A model generated the notes under the pieces. That model was given only the letters and a program-made list of their open reading frames with translations. It ran no database searches and was not told the DNA's origin. From Erigeron canadensis (lineage: Eukaryota; Streptophyta; Magnoliopsida; Asterales; Asteraceae), in contig NC_057764.1 in assembly GCF_010389155.1 (NCBI RefSeq), positions 40,184,275 to 40,248,274 of the forward strand: a stretch of 64,000 nucleotides of DNA. Direction: 5' to 3'. This document shows, in pieces, positions 22,401 to 35,105 of the stretch. Positions within the stretch are counted from its first letter, which is position 1. The number at the start of each line of letters is the position of its first letter. The position numbers were made by a program, and so were the translations under genes.

Positions 22401-25400
22401 TATTAAATTTGATATTATTTTGATAGTTTTTTTCTCTTTTTTAGCTTAATATATTAATTAAATACTATATTTTTACGATAAATACTTATATATAATTATA
22501 AAATTATATATAATTATTAAATATCCTAACTCTTACGATTCGAGTCATAAGTCAAAAAATCCGATTTCGAGCTGAGTCAAAAATAACGAGTCGATAACTA
22601 TGCTCCTAACATATACGTCTATTATAAAATGGACATATCATTTTGAAAATTTTATCGTCTATTAAAAACATCACTAATGCTATAAACTTTAAATATCAAT
22701 AGCCTTGTTGTATCATGCCAAGTCAGCTTTTTATATATCATCAGTTTTGTATAAACTTACATCTACGGTCATATTAGCCTTTCAGAATTTATAAGAGTAA
22801 GTATCTGTGCGTTATGGCGGTGGGATGGTGAGAGTGATAAGTCATAAAGTGTGATAGGTCATAGAGTGTGATAGCCAAATGTCTTAACCGTACAGGTTCC
22901 GTCATCGGATTTAAAAATTCGTCGAAAGTATATCGAATGACATCTCTAATGAAAGAGCATGGAATTTTAAAAACACCCATATAATTTTTATAATTTATCG
23001 ATGTACGGTTTGTGAGATAAAAGATTTTGAATGGATTGGGGGAATAAATGATTTATGGAGCAGAGAGAAAAAAGATGATTGGTTGAGATTTGAGGAGAGA
23101 GAAAGGGTGTTTGGTAAATATAGAATTGATAGGAAAACATTTTAGAAAAGTAAATATTGAAACTTAAAATGTTAGATATAAATATAGATAATTGAGCTCT
23201 ACTAACAATTAATTATACTATCATACATTCATACTTATTGAATCATTAGATTAGATTAACTATTATGAGTACTTGTGTAGGATTTATTTTATTTTTTCTC
23301 TTCAAAGTTCGTAAGCATAAACTTGTATACATAATTTAGGGTGAGCAAAAATTGAATCGGAAAACCAAAAACCAGAAAAAACCGAACCGAACCGAATCAA
23401 TTATATATTAATTATTTATTACTTATAATTTGTAAATATGTTAATATATTTAAACTTTTTGTCTTTTTAGTATACAAATCTATATAAATTGTATGTTTTA
23501 GATGAAAACGTATAAGAAAATCAATTCGTTTTATAAAAGTTATATCAATTTTAACACCTAAAAAATATAATTAGTCGATAATAAACATCTTTATATTTTA
23601 ATTTCTATATCATTTTTTTTTTGTTAACAACTGAAAATTAAATTTATAACATAATAAACAAAAAAGTTTTAAAAAAAAATTATACTAAAACCCGAACAAA
23701 AACCGAAACCGATCCAAACCGAACCAAAAAACCGACAAACCGAACTGAACAAAAATCGAATCCAATGGATTGGGTTTTCTAAAAACCGAATGGATCGGTT
23801 ATGGTTTCGGTTTTAGCCAAAAACCGAACCAAACCAATCCATACACACCCCTAACATAAACTAGTCTTGTACCCGCACGATGCCGCGGGACCTTGGAAAA
23901 AAACGCTGGTTAAGTAGTGGTACCGTGTTATTACATGAATGTATCATTCATCTCTAAGTGTTTCTTAGTCCGGCTCAAAGTGCAAACCACCGTTGTCGTT
24001 TTTGACTTAGTGTTTTTTATGTTGATTGATTATTAAATTCAGTAACGTATGTGTGTTATTTTGGTATACCATGTGAGCAACTTCAGGGAAGGGAAGGGAC
24101 ACGCGGTTGGGTTTTTTTTTAAAGGGTTGTTTTGTAATTTCAAGGATAAAGTATTTGATGATCGTATAAATTAAAAGGGTAAATTAGAGATTTTAAAGGT
24201 AGAGTGTTAAATTTTTAGGGGTTAGTTTGTTTATCTATACTATATTATAAAAAGAATAACCCCGTGTTGAAAGTTACATTGGGGAAAATGTCTAAAATAC
24301 CCTTAATGATTTATTACACTATTAGTCCTTAATCTTTTAAAACATCTCAATTAACTCTTTACATTTTACATCAATTATCTATATCATTCGACGCTGCTTC
24401 TACCACCAATAGTCATCCACCACCAACACCACCGCTGCGACGAACACCGCCGCATAACGCGGGTACCGTGCTAATATAAATAATATAGATTTCCAAACAA
24501 TAAAAAAGTGCATAATGTGGTTAGCACGTAAACACATCATATAGTCATTTCAACAGACTTGTATTATAAATTTCCATTGATGTCGTTTTACTTAAACTCA
24601 TCAAAATTAAACCAACTAATGGCTACCGCAACGACAAAATTTTGACGAGTCCTGTTTAATTTATTGATTTAATTTTCATTTGTAACCTTCTGTATATATG
24701 AATTTACCTTTACTGCATTAAAGTTAATCAGATATTGTTTCTATATCATTTTCTTGCATTTTTACGATATCATACATGATGAAGAGAAGTGATTTTTAAG
24801 TTTCTAAAAATTAAATTTGTTTCACTTCCATCCCAACATGTGGACGAACTTACGTCCTTAACTTAAATAGTCTAGCATATAGCATACTACTCTACATATA
24901 AGAGAAATCAATGCTTTTTTTTAAAAAAAGTTTAGTATTTAGAAGTGTAATGAACTTTTACATTTTTTCTATTGTATGAATGTAATTTACATTTAGTGCA
25001 TTGTAGAAAAAAACTTTGTAAAACTGTTCAAATAATGTAATATTTTGACATGCACCAATCGAAAAATTACACGTGCTAGCTCATTTAATTTGACACGTAT
25101 ACACTTTTACATTATTTGAACAGTTTTATTAAGTTTCTTCCTATAATGCACCAAATCTAAGTTATATTTATACAATAGAAAAAATGTAAAAATTTCTTAC
25201 ACTTCCAGATACTAAACCCTTTAAAAAAAAATCGATAAGAATCGGATAATCTTAACTCCTAATGTGTACTAGAAAGACATTTAATTCAGAAGTGTCTTTG
25301 AATCGGTCACATTGACAATAACATATGCGTTATAATATACAAAGACAAAAATAAGTATCACATCACATATATAATACCTAAAATCGAAAGTACACAAAAT

Positions 25401-28400
25401 TCCATTTTTAATAATAGGCCGGTTTGTCCTCAACATGTACATTGCCTTCTATATAGCTAAAGTTTTAAAAGCTGCAAGTTTGGAAACTATAACTGTTTTA
25501 GATTGGTCCCGATCACAACACATACATTCAATTGATGTGGTCATGACTCACTTGGAATTCTTAGTATTTGTTCTTTAAGCTTGTTGCAATGTTCATCAGC
25601 TAGTGCATCTTGTTCATTTGTATAATTTATTTAATTGTACTCAATGTCGAAGACTAGTTAGACTTTTCTATTTTAGTGTAAAGACGACCATCAATTACAC
25701 TTTTGTCTATTGGTGAAAGAGAAAGAAAAAACGAACACAAATATTCAACATGATTGATGAGTGACTAAAAGAGAAATCTCTCAATTCGACTATATTAAAC
25801 TTTATTACTTGAAATCATAACTATGTGTATCTAATTTAACTAATAAGTATGATGTCAATGAGAGTTCTTGGTCTAGTAGTTCATTAATCCATAGGAATAT
25901 GTGGGGTATCTATGTGAAAGTCTTGATTTCAATTGCGTACATAAGTGTTTAACTATTAACTTGTATAAACTAACTATTAACAATCAAAGTTAACCACTGG
26001 TAATATCCCAGTGACCACCGACCATCACTTCCGAGATCCACCTGAACATTAAATCAGGGTTCCATCCAATTATTATTATTTTATTTTTTTTATACTAACA
26101 ATCAAAATTTGTCGATAAAACTAAACTAAGATATTAGTATTATTTGTGGGTTTGTGGTAGGTGCGTGGGGCAAGGCTAAAAGATACCGTTGAAATCGCAT
26201 CTCTCAAACCATGTCACTTAACGGTCATCGAAGGTACACAACTATAAACTCCTACTTTTTCATCCTAAAATTCTTCAGGGTCTAACTTGACAATCTTCAA
26301 AATCCAAGGGGCCATAATTTACAAGTAATCTCCAAATTTTCAATGCAGAGGATTACACCGAAGATCTTGCCGTCGCGCACGTGCGCCGGTTACTGGATAT
26401 CGTCGCCTGCACCACCGTGTTCGGCGGCTCGTCAACCAAAAACACCGCCGGAATCCGACCGGCAAACGATGGCTCGAAATCTCCGAAAACGGAAGTTACA
26501 ATCAGTTCCGATCAGTCTGAGAAAGTTGATCCGATGGCGGAGATTTATCCGCCTCCGAAGCTTGGCCAGTTTTATGATTTCTTTTCCTTCTCTCACCTCA
26601 CACCTCCTATCCAATGTATGTATAGGTTTTTTATGAATTTTTGTTTTATTTAGATATGCATATATTATATATAGATTACTACTATGTAATGTAATTCGGA
26701 TTAGCCTACTTTTTAGGCTTATCGAAAAATTCAAAAGCCGATAAGCTAATCGGCTTACTCAGATTATTACCTCATAACTCAATAGATGAACTTATTGGCC
26801 ATTTGAATTTTGAATATGCCAATAAGCTTAAAAAAAAAAAAACACACACACACATGATTTGAAAAAGCAGCATGGTTGGATAACTGGAAAACACCCTGTT
26901 TGGAGACAGAGGTCAAGCCGTCATGGGTTTGATCCTCATCCCATGCAAAGGTTGGAGGGACATTTCTACAATTTATGTAGAAAATGGAAGCAACCTCTCT
27001 ACTTAGGTAGAGGTAAGGTCTACATACATCTTAACTCCCCCATTGGGGCAGGTTGGAGGGCCATTTCTACAATTTAGGTAGAAAATGGAAGCAACCTCTC
27101 TACTTAGGTAGAGGTAAGGTCTGCCTACATCTTAACTTCCCCCATACACCGTCAAGGTATTGGGGCTCAAAACCCGCGGAAGGCGGCAATGAGCAGTTTC
27201 TTTCTAAAAACACATGATTTGAAAAAGAAAAAAAAGTTATTATTACAATGTTTTTAGTAAACTACGTAACATTTTTACCTTTACCGCATTTTAAAGATCA
27301 AACTTTTGATGAAAATTTTTCTTATCTATAGATTTGGTAAAAGGCAGTTGTTAATAGCTTGCATGATTGTTTTGCAGACATTAGGAGATCCGCTCGGCCG
27401 TTTCTTGAAGATAAAACAGATGACGATTTCTTTCAAATTGATGTGAGCATCTGTGTTGTATTTTGTTTACTTGCTATTAAAATGTATGAACCACTAATGT
27501 TTTCTAGACACGTTCAAGCTGTTAAGTATGTACATGAACTGCTAACATTGTGTCTGCTTTCATCTGTAGGTGCGTGTTTGTAGCGGGAAGCCAATGACTA
27601 TTGTTGCTTCCAGAAAAGGTTTCTATCCAGCTGGGAAATGTATTCTTACAAGTCATTCATTGGTTGGTCTTTTGCAGCAGACAAGTCGTATATTTGATGG
27701 TGTAAGTAAAAATCTAATATTTTTCTATTTGTTCTTTACTCATGTTTCATTTTATCAAGTTTGTTACGTGTTCTTTAAAATTTTTATGTCTTAAACTGCA
27801 GGCATACAAAGCTCTCATGAAAGCATTCATTGAGCATAATAAAGTAAGTTATATGAACTGATCATTTTGGCAACATATTTTGCGTGAAATTTTTATATAA
27901 ATGTCTATATTTTTGTCTCAGTTTGGTAATCTCCCTTACGGTTTTCGAGCAAACACCTGGGCCGTACCTCCAGTTGTTGCAGACAATCATTCACTTTTTC
28001 CACCACTTCCTGTAGAAGATGAAAATTGGGGAGGAAATGGTGGTGGTCAAGGAAGAGATGGTAAACATGATCATAGACAGTGGGCAAAGGAATTTTCGAT
28101 TTTAGCAGCAATGCCTTGTAAAACTCAAGAAGAGAGGCAGGTTAGAGACAGGAAAGCTTTTCTGCTTCATTGTTTATTTGTCGACGTTTCAGTTTTGAAA
28201 GCGGTGGAAGCCATTAAAAGTCTTGCAGAAAGTAGCAACTGTTCTACAGTTGTTTCCATTAACTCAGTTTTACATGAAGAGAAAGTCGGTGATTTGGTTA
28301 TCAGAATTACAAGAGATGTTGCAGATGCAAGCACAAAGATTGATGGTAAAAATGATGGAAGTCGTGTTCTTGGATTGTCACAGGAGGAGCTTGCTAAAAG

Positions 28401-31400
28401 AAACTTGCTTAAAGGCGTAACAGCAGACGAGAGCGCAACCGTTCACGTCAGTATTTTTAATTAGTTTATGTGGTTATGGTTTACCATTTATTATGTTCTG
28501 AAAATCTGGTGCTACAATTCAGGATACTTCTACTCTAGGCATAGTGGTGGTTAGACATTGTGGTTATACTGCTGTCGTGAAAGTTGAAGGAGAAGTAAAT
28601 TGGGATGGAAAACCGATCCCCCAGGATCTTGACATTGAAGACCAACCTGAAGGAGGTGCTAATGCTTTGAACGTCAATAGGTCAGTCAGTTAATCCATCT
28701 TACCAGTATATACATTTATGTTTCTGACTAGATTTGTTATGTACCGACTAAACAATGTGTTGACATACTTGGGGCCCTATGCTACATGTTAGATGTGGCA
28801 ATTTCGGCCTATTTTCTTGGTCATATGGGTAGATTAGCAAGACATCAGTCAAAAACGAAATTCACCAGAGTTTTTTTGACCCATACAGAGATGGCCCATT
28901 TTGACCCGTTACTCAATCAAGCAACGTGCTCATATGTCTTCTCCACTAGAAGTGTTAGTTTAATATACGTTTTCTGCTTTTGCTAAATAATTTTCCTCTC
29001 CCTCACTGTTTACCAGTTTAAGGATGCTATTGCATAAGTCATCAGCACCATCACCATCTGGTGCAGTACAACGGGTGCAGGGTTCAGATGTTGAAGATTT
29101 GCAGTCTGCTAAGGTCCTAGTCAAGAAAGTATTGGAGGACAGTGTGCAGAAAATGCAGGAAGAAGACTCTAAACACACAAAATCTATTAGATGGGAGCTT
29201 GGAGCATGTTGGGTGCAACATTTACAAAACCAAGCTTCTGGGAAATCCGATTCTAAAACTGCTTCAGAAGCTAAGGTGGAACCAGCAGTGAAGGGTCTTG
29301 GCAAGGGATTACTGAAGGAAATTAAGAAAAAGTTTGATGAAAAAAGCAGCAAGGCTGAACAAGAAGTTGCCACAATAAATAAATCAGATGATAGTGGCAA
29401 CAAAGAGGCTGCAAAATTGGATGAGGAAAAGGAAATGATGTGGAGAAAAATGCTTCCCGAAGCAGCTTATTTGCGTCTCAAAGAATCAGATACCGGCCTC
29501 CACCTTAAGGTTTGCTTCTGTGGTGCATCAATTAATTCTTTCTTGGTTTTGGTCTAATTTCAGTTTTTTGTTGTCAGTCACCTGATGAGTTAATTGAGAT
29601 GGCGCATAAGTACTATGATGATACTGCCCTCCCGAAGTTGGTTAGTTTGTTTGACATTGCCTAAAATTATGAAATGATTCATTTTTGTTATTTTCTTTGC
29701 ATCCAAGTTTTTATTGGTAGTCTTCATTTTACCTATTGTTAGGTGGCTGATTTTGGCTCCCTTGAACTTTCACCTGTTGATGGAAGAACACTAACAGATT
29801 TTATGCACACAAGGGGTTTGCGGATGTGTTCCTTGGGCCGAGTGGTAATTCTACTGTTTTTTTCCAGCCATACCATGTTTATTAGTATAATGTTTTTAAA
29901 ATGCATAGAACCTCTGAAGTATTTTAGTTTATAATATAGTTTGTCATTAGAATAACACAGTTTTCTTTATACTGTTTGACATATTGAATTAACATTGAAA
30001 AGAAAATAATTAAGTATTTTTGGGTCAGACTGGCCCAACCCACTTTGACCTGCTCTCATATTGCCTTTTGACCCGATACAAGTTTAACATATTTCTCAAC
30101 CTGCATGACTTGTTGATTCGCCTTTAAGTTTTAGGGATACATCTGCAAGAAGTTATAATTTTGTATCACCTTGTCTACTATATCCAATCAGGTTGAACTT
30201 GCAGACAAGCTCCCTCATGTTCAATCACTCTGTATTCACGAGATGGTTGTTCGAGCTTATAAGCATCTATTGCAAGCAGTTGTTGCAGCTGTTCATAATA
30301 TTGCTGATCTGTCTGGGTCAATAGCATCATGCTTAAATCTGTTGCTAGGAACACCTATGAGCAATGATGACGACTTAAAATGGCAGTGGGTAGAATGCTT
30401 TTTGTCCAAGAGATATGCCTGGCAATGGAAAAACGAATGTCGTACTGATCTTCGCAAGTTCTCCATTCTTCGAGGGCTTTGCCATAAGGTAAGAGAGATT
30501 TTTAGGAGGATTATCTTGATTCATTCTTATTCTAATTAGTTTTGATCAATCTTATATCACCAGGTTGGACTCGAGCTCGTTCCAAGGGATTATGATATGG
30601 ACTCCTCGTCTCCATTCAAGAAGACAGATATCATTAGCATGGTTCCTATATATAAGGTCAAACATATGACATTTTCTATCTCTGGTTGGTTCATAACACA
30701 ATCTAATATTTCACAGTAGATCTAATAACATGTTGATTGTTTCTGATACAGCATGTTGCATGCTCTTCTGCGGATGGACGTACACTTTTAGAGTCATCTA
30801 AAACATCATTGGACAAAGGTAAATTGGAGGATGCTGTCAATTATGGAACTAAGGTAACACAACCTTTCATTTCAAAAAGATAGTAATGGTATTCATGTTA
30901 TCTTTAACTTTTTTTGAACAAAATTTGAGTTTTGAATCTGATATTTGCAGGCACTCTCAAAACTTGTATCTGTCTGTGGTCCTTATCATCGAATGACAGC
31001 AGGAGCATATAGTCTTTTGGCCGTGGTGCTCTATCACACTGGAGATTTTAATCAAGTATGAGCATATAAATCTTCCATTGTATTATTGCTCGTCCCACTA
31101 CTAGATTCAGTAATTATACAACTCTTTGTTGAAATGGGTCAAAATGGGTTGTGTTTGCCTGATCTCTTTTGTCAAGTAAAATTGAATTTATTATACATTT
31201 TGTGTCTAACCTGAGTACAGAAAGTCTCCTGCTTCAGTTGATAATATCTTTTGTATAAATCTATATTAACAGTTTTATGCAGTAAGAAAAGACTTTTCGC
31301 AATTTGTGACCATTTCCTATTAAGCTATTTTATTTATTTAATTAGATATTAGAAATAGGCCAAAACATCCCATTTATAAGTAACCAGTCATGATAGTTAG

Positions 31401-34400
31401 CTCTATAACTCTATTTTTTCAACCCTCTATTAGGCTACCATCTATCAGCAAAAAGCTTTGGATATTAATGAGAGGGAACTTGGACTCGATCATCCAGATA
31501 CAATGAAGAGTTATGGGGACCTGGCTGTTTTCTACTATCGTCTCCAACACACGGAGCTAGCTCTCAAGTATGTGTTTTTTGTGTGTGATTAATTTACACC
31601 GAGTGATGGTATTTTATAAATTTACCAATTGAGGAAATGTACCTTACATTCGTATATTTGTCTTCTTAGGTATGTGAACCGTGCGTTGTATCTTTTGCAT
31701 TTAACATGCGGACCTTCTCATCCAAATACCGCCGCTACCTACATTAATGTAGCAATGATGGAAGAAGGTTTAGGAAATGTACATGTTGCCCTTAGATACC
31801 TTCACGAGGCTCTCAAGTGTAATCAAAGACTGCTCGGAGCAGACCATATACAAGTACTGCCTTTCATGTCTAAACTGCTGACTATTATCTTTATGTTACC
31901 TCGAAAAATTCAATGAATATACATATCTTTGTCAGACGGCTGCTAGCTATCATGCTATTGCGATTGCTCTCTCTTTGATGGAGGCATACTCATTGAGTGT
32001 TCAGCACGAGCAGACCACTTTGCAGATACTGCAGGCTAAACTTGGACCTGAAGATCTTCGTACTCAGGTACTTTTTCAACAACTCACTAGAAAGCAATTT
32101 CTTTATGTTTTATATGCAGTTTGTTTTACTTAGACTGTAAGATATTGTAGGACGCAGCTGCGTGGCTTGAATACTTCGAGTCCAAGGCTCTGGAGCAACA
32201 AGAAGCTGCACGCAATGGTACTCCAAAGCCTGATGCATCTATTTCTAGCAAAGGCCATTTGAGGTAGTTTTATTGTTCCTTTTTCTTGATAAGTATATCC
32301 TTGAGCATTTGATCTTTCTAATTTCCATGTTGAAAACCTCAAATTGCTGATTTAGCTGTGAAACATCTAATATTGAAAAGAAATTTAGAAACTATTCACT
32401 ATATTTGGGGAAAGGAGTTTGTTTCAATAAACAAAATTTGTCATTGGTAATTTATTTTAATTTATTGACGTTCTTGGGACAGTGTATCCGATCTGTTGGA
32501 TTATATAGCCCCAGATGCAGATATGAAAGCACGCGAGGCCCAAAAGAAACAAGCTCGAGCAAAGCTGGTATGTGTCTACCTGTTCAGTATTCTTTTCCAA
32601 CTGCTCTCATATGTGACTTGAGGCATCAATCTCAACTCGTTTAATTATGAATGGGTTGATCTGGATTGGATTTTCTCTCAAAGGGTCATAAGGGAGAAAG
32701 TAAGATAAAGTCTCTTTTTGATGCATACAACCTCCAAAACTGTTTTTAATCTAGATCTTATGATTATAGTTAATGTATTTTAGCTGTATATAAAAAAATA
32801 AAAATGGACAGAAAGGTTTTGCAGGACACACCAACCTGTCGACCCATTGGCAATTTCTGCTATTATGACCTTTTTTAAACCCGCAACCAGTTTGACTGTT
32901 ACCCAAACCACCAACATGCGACGCCCATTATTTGTTTCAAAGTAATTATTTTCTTCTGATCATCCAGCTTAAAATCAAATCGGGACAAAATGAGGAATCC
33001 GCGATTGATGAGCTTCAAAGGGATGAAGTGTTGTCACCAAAAAGTCCTATTCCTGATCATTCTAGTGAAAAAGATATAGAAGCCGAAACACAGAACAAAA
33101 CTGAAAGCAAAAAAGATTCTGTGGATATAAAACCAGATCTAACTGAACCTGAGCAGATAGAAAGGGAGCAAGTGAGTGAAGTTGTAGAAATAGACAACTC
33201 TGATGAAGGATGGCAAGAAGCTTTATCTAAAGCAGGGCGTAAATCTGCAAGTTCTAGAAAACCAAATCTTGCAAAAATAAATACAAATTTCTCAAATGCT
33301 TCCCAGTCATCAAAATATAGATCAAAGTCTACTAATTACACATCCCCAAGAACAAATGCCACTGAGCCTGCTACTTCCACCGGGTCGCCAGCTGGAGTTG
33401 CCAAAAAGTTTGTGAAGAGTCAGAGTTTCAGTCCAAAGCCAAACAATCCTTCTAACACGCCTCCAACTTCAGGGTCAAATCCAAAGTCAAACCCATCTAG
33501 TCCAGCTTCAAATGATCAGGTTGTGAAGCGTTCTCCCATGCTAAGTTCAATCAGTGTCAAAGAAGCTGGAAAACTTTTTTCTTACAAAGAAGTTGCTCTC
33601 GCTGCACCTGGCAGCATCGTGAAGGCCGTGGCTGAAAAGTTACCAAAAGACCCTTCTCCAGTGAACACGGATGAAACAGAAAAAGAATCCAAGAACGAAA
33701 ACACTGAAAAACTTGATACAGAAGTGGTTCAAGCTCCGGAAGAGGAGCAGAAGAACACCATTGATGAAAGGAAGGAAGAAAAAGAAGTAAGCAAAGAATC
33801 CGGTCCTGTAAAAGCTGATGCAGCAAAACCCGAGACCGGAAAAGCTGAACCTCATAAAGTTGAAGCTGAAAGACCCAAACCTGAAAAATCTGAAGCTGAA
33901 AACCCCAAACCTACAATGTTGGAATCAGCAACCACTGAAAACTCCGATTCCTCAAAGAAAGCAGACAATGATGATAAACATGACCCCAAAGAAGTAGAGA
34001 TTTCTGAGTCAGGTCAAGATGATGTGAAAGAAGTGTCTGCAGAAAAAGATGAAAAAACACCCAATGATGGTGAAAATGGTAAAGAGATAACTAAGAAGCT
34101 TTCTGCAGCTGCGCCGCCATTTAATCCATCTAACGTTCCGGTTTTTGGATCGCTTCCAATACCTTTGAAAGATCATTTAGGAATATTACCACCACCTGTA
34201 AGTATTCCTACTATGGTCACCGTCAACCCGGCTCGTCGATCTCCACACCAGTCAGCAACAGCCCGGGTTCCATATGGTCCACGCCTTTCTGGTGCCTATA
34301 ACCGATCGACAAACCGAGTCCCACGTAGTAAGCCCACATTTGAGCATGTGGTGGATGGAAGTCATCTCAGCCCTCCAAGAATCATGAACCCACATGCAGC

Positions 34401-34809
34401 TGAGTTTGTTCCCAGTCAACCTTGGGTTCATAACGGTTACCTGGTTTCACCCGAAGGCTATCCTCTCTCTCCAAATGGTTATCCTCTCGCCATAAACGGG
34501 TTTCCAGCAGGTCAAGCTGGGTACCCAATTTCCCCGGTTGACTCAGCTGAATCACCAGTTAGCTCTTTAGAATCCCCATCAGTAATCACTCAAGAAGTTA
34601 CTGCAGAAACAATGGAAGAGAACAATGAGTCAACTGTTGAAACTATTGGTCAAACTCAGTCTGAAATAGAAGAAAATCCTGCCACCAAGACAGCCACTGA
34701 ACCACCGGAAACTGTTACCCAAACCGAAAATGCAGTTGCTGAGAAACCTGTCAAAAGTTGGGGTGATTACAGTGATGGTGAAGCCGAGATTGTGGAGGCT
34801 TCAAGTTGA
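16436..34809 (+). CDS. TSS: TSS/REC-type clustered-mitochondria TPR protein
   Basis: Twenty-three exons join into 5232 nt (1743 aa): 16436-16505, 18449-18510, 21420-21512, 26161-26233, 26349-26615, 27378-27442, 27570-27701, 27802-27843, 27922-28446, 28523-28680, 29017-29509, 29578-29640, 29743-29844, 30192-30488, 30564-30656, 30752-30853, 30951-31055, 31434-31567, 31670-31853, 31936-32067, 32151-32263, 32483-32567, 32968-34809. All introns are GT-AG and phases agree throughout. The N-terminus ([20 protein letters not shown]) and ubiquitin-like region (about 24-110) are followed by the CLU domain (about 269-660), the CLU-central/eIF3-p135-like part (about 682-850), TPR repeats (880-1064) and a disordered Glu/Lys-rich tail. 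That tail holds DEGWQEA (1209) and ends [17 protein letters not shown]. Plant relatives (TSS/REC2, REC1, REC3) affect the chloroplast compartment size and meristem growth; CLU proteins bind mRNAs for organelle proteins. Orthology to TSS rather than REC1/3 is likely but not tested. Confidence 0.95.
16506..18448 (+). other. TSS intron 1
   Basis: 1943 bp, AT-rich, between exons 1 and 2 (donor AAAG|GTATC, acceptor TTTATAG|TG). I see no gene or bounded element in it. Confidence 0.8.
18654..18845. mobile_element. Small hAT-type MITE in TSS intron 2
   Basis: Ends CAGTGGCGGTACC / GGTACTATCTTTG (reverse CAAAGATAGTACC: CA, G and GTACC conserved). An 8-bp duplication with one mismatch flanks it: CGTATAAT (18646-18653) and CATATAAT (18846-18853). 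GCCCCCTC words are mirrored near both ends. Confidence 0.65.
20575..20820 (+). repeat. SINE-like or tRNA-like fragment in TSS intron 2
   Basis: Two B-box-like words, AGGTTCGATCCCC (about 20596) and GGGTTCGATCCTT (about 20688), lie about 90 bp apart in otherwise AT-rich intron. No tRNA cloverleaf, A box or target duplication could be made out, so this is only suggestive. Confidence 0.3.
21580..22160. mobile_element. Degenerate relative of the ACGAGTC hAT element
   Basis: Several ACGAGTC, CGAGTCG and GACTCG words at 21580-21720 and 22080-22160. The right side ends CGAGTCGAAAACTATG, like the terminus of the next element (22177-22602). No left terminus or duplication was found; it may be a decayed, interrupted copy. 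Confidence 0.45.
22177..22602. mobile_element. hAT element with ACGAGTC subterminal arrays
   Basis: Termini CATAGTTGTC / GATAACTATG are inverted, with a perfect 8-bp duplication CTCCTAAC at 22169-22176 and 22603-22610. Both ends are packed with ACGAGTC and CGAGTCGAGTC words in both orientations. hAT transposases are known to bind short repeated subterminal motifs, which this array would fit. It is non-coding and lies in TSS intron 3. Confidence 0.8.
22797..23129 (-). mobile_element. Degenerate Helitron, minus strand
   Basis: On the minus strand it starts TCAATTCTATATTTACC, close to the start of the Helitron at 42344, and continues through the same blocks (ATCTCAAACCAACTCATTTT-like, AACACCC, TTCGACGAATTTTTAAATC, CTATCACACT). 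It ends in a decayed CCGCCATAACGC hairpin region. Lies in TSS intron 3. Confidence 0.65.
23337..23853. mobile_element. hAT element with AACCGAA subterminal arrays
   Basis: Ends TAGGGTG / CACCCCTA, and both end regions are rich in ACCGAACC and GGTTTTGG-type words. The left flank is ACATAATT; the right flank is ACATAAA, which is then cut by a Helitron end at 23861. If the base after the Helitron is T, as its insertion rule predicts, the duplication is ACATAAAT, 7 of 8 matches. Lies in TSS intron 3. Confidence 0.65.
23861..23895 (-). mobile_element. Helitron 3' terminus, minus strand
   Basis: On the minus strand CCCGCGGCATCGTGCGGG can fold as a hairpin, followed by TACAAGA and CTAG, then T. This is the full canonical Helitron 3' end. 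The body runs to higher coordinates; the 5' end is not resolved. Confidence 0.75.
24234..24474 (+). mobile_element. Mini-Helitron (241 bp)
   Basis: A|TCTATACTATATTATAAA at the start; CCGCCGCATAACGCGGG hairpin and CTAA|T at the end, so both ends and the AT insertion site fit. It is closely related in length and sequence to 37164-37406 (shared AATAACCCC, TTGAAAGTTACAT and ATCTAAAATAC-like blocks). Lies in TSS intron 3. Confidence 0.8.
24921..25228. repeat. Long inverted repeat (MITE-like) in TSS intron 3
   Basis: Arms of about 120 bp are reverse complements with few mismatches: GTTTAGTATTTAGAAGTGTAA at the left mirrors TTACACTTCCAGATACTAAAC at the right, as do CATTTTTTCTATTGTAT and ACTGTTCAAATAATGTAA. 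The loop is about 60 bp. The intronic RNA could fold into a long hairpin. Confidence 0.75.
26868..27209 (+). mobile_element. SINE (Au-like) in TSS intron 5
   Basis: A perfect 18-bp target duplication, ACACATGATTTGAAAAAG, lies at 26850-26867 and 27210-27227. The element has a B-box-like GGTTTGATCC near its 5' end and the conserved plant SINE word GAGGTAAGGTCTGCCTACAT near its 3' end. A 101-bp unit starting GGTTGGAGGG is tandemly duplicated (26950-27050 and 27051-27151), so the 3' conserved word occurs twice. Same strand as TSS. Confidence 0.9.
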
Positions 34810-35099
34810 AAGGATAACTTTGTGACATCATTTTTCCTGAGTGAAATGGTTTATTGCTCAGAGGCTTTGGTTTGAAGAAAACTAATGCTATGTTTCATCA
34901 GAAGCTCGGACTGGGGCAATGTGAAAAACTGATTATATCCCGTCACCTCGCTGCAGCCAGCAAACATTCATGAATATCGGGTAAGTGAACGAGGAGCTTT
35001 GGGATTTTATTTTTGGTAAAGCAAATGAAATTTGTTGACACGAAACTGCTGAGTACTGTAACTTTATTTTTTCAGGCAATTTTTATATCCTTTCTTACT

Positions 35100-35105
35100 A
35101 ATAAA
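35100..35105 (+). terminator. Poly(A) signal of TSS
   Basis: AATAAA, 290 bp after the TSS stop codon, followed by AT-rich sequence. The first good canonical signal downstream. Confidence 0.5.

Noticed and set aside
32932..32967. Separate gene of 625 codons starting at 32932
   Set aside because: It is the last exon of TSS. The acceptor CATCCAG at 32967 and phase agreement with exon 22 show that the bases before 32968 are intron.
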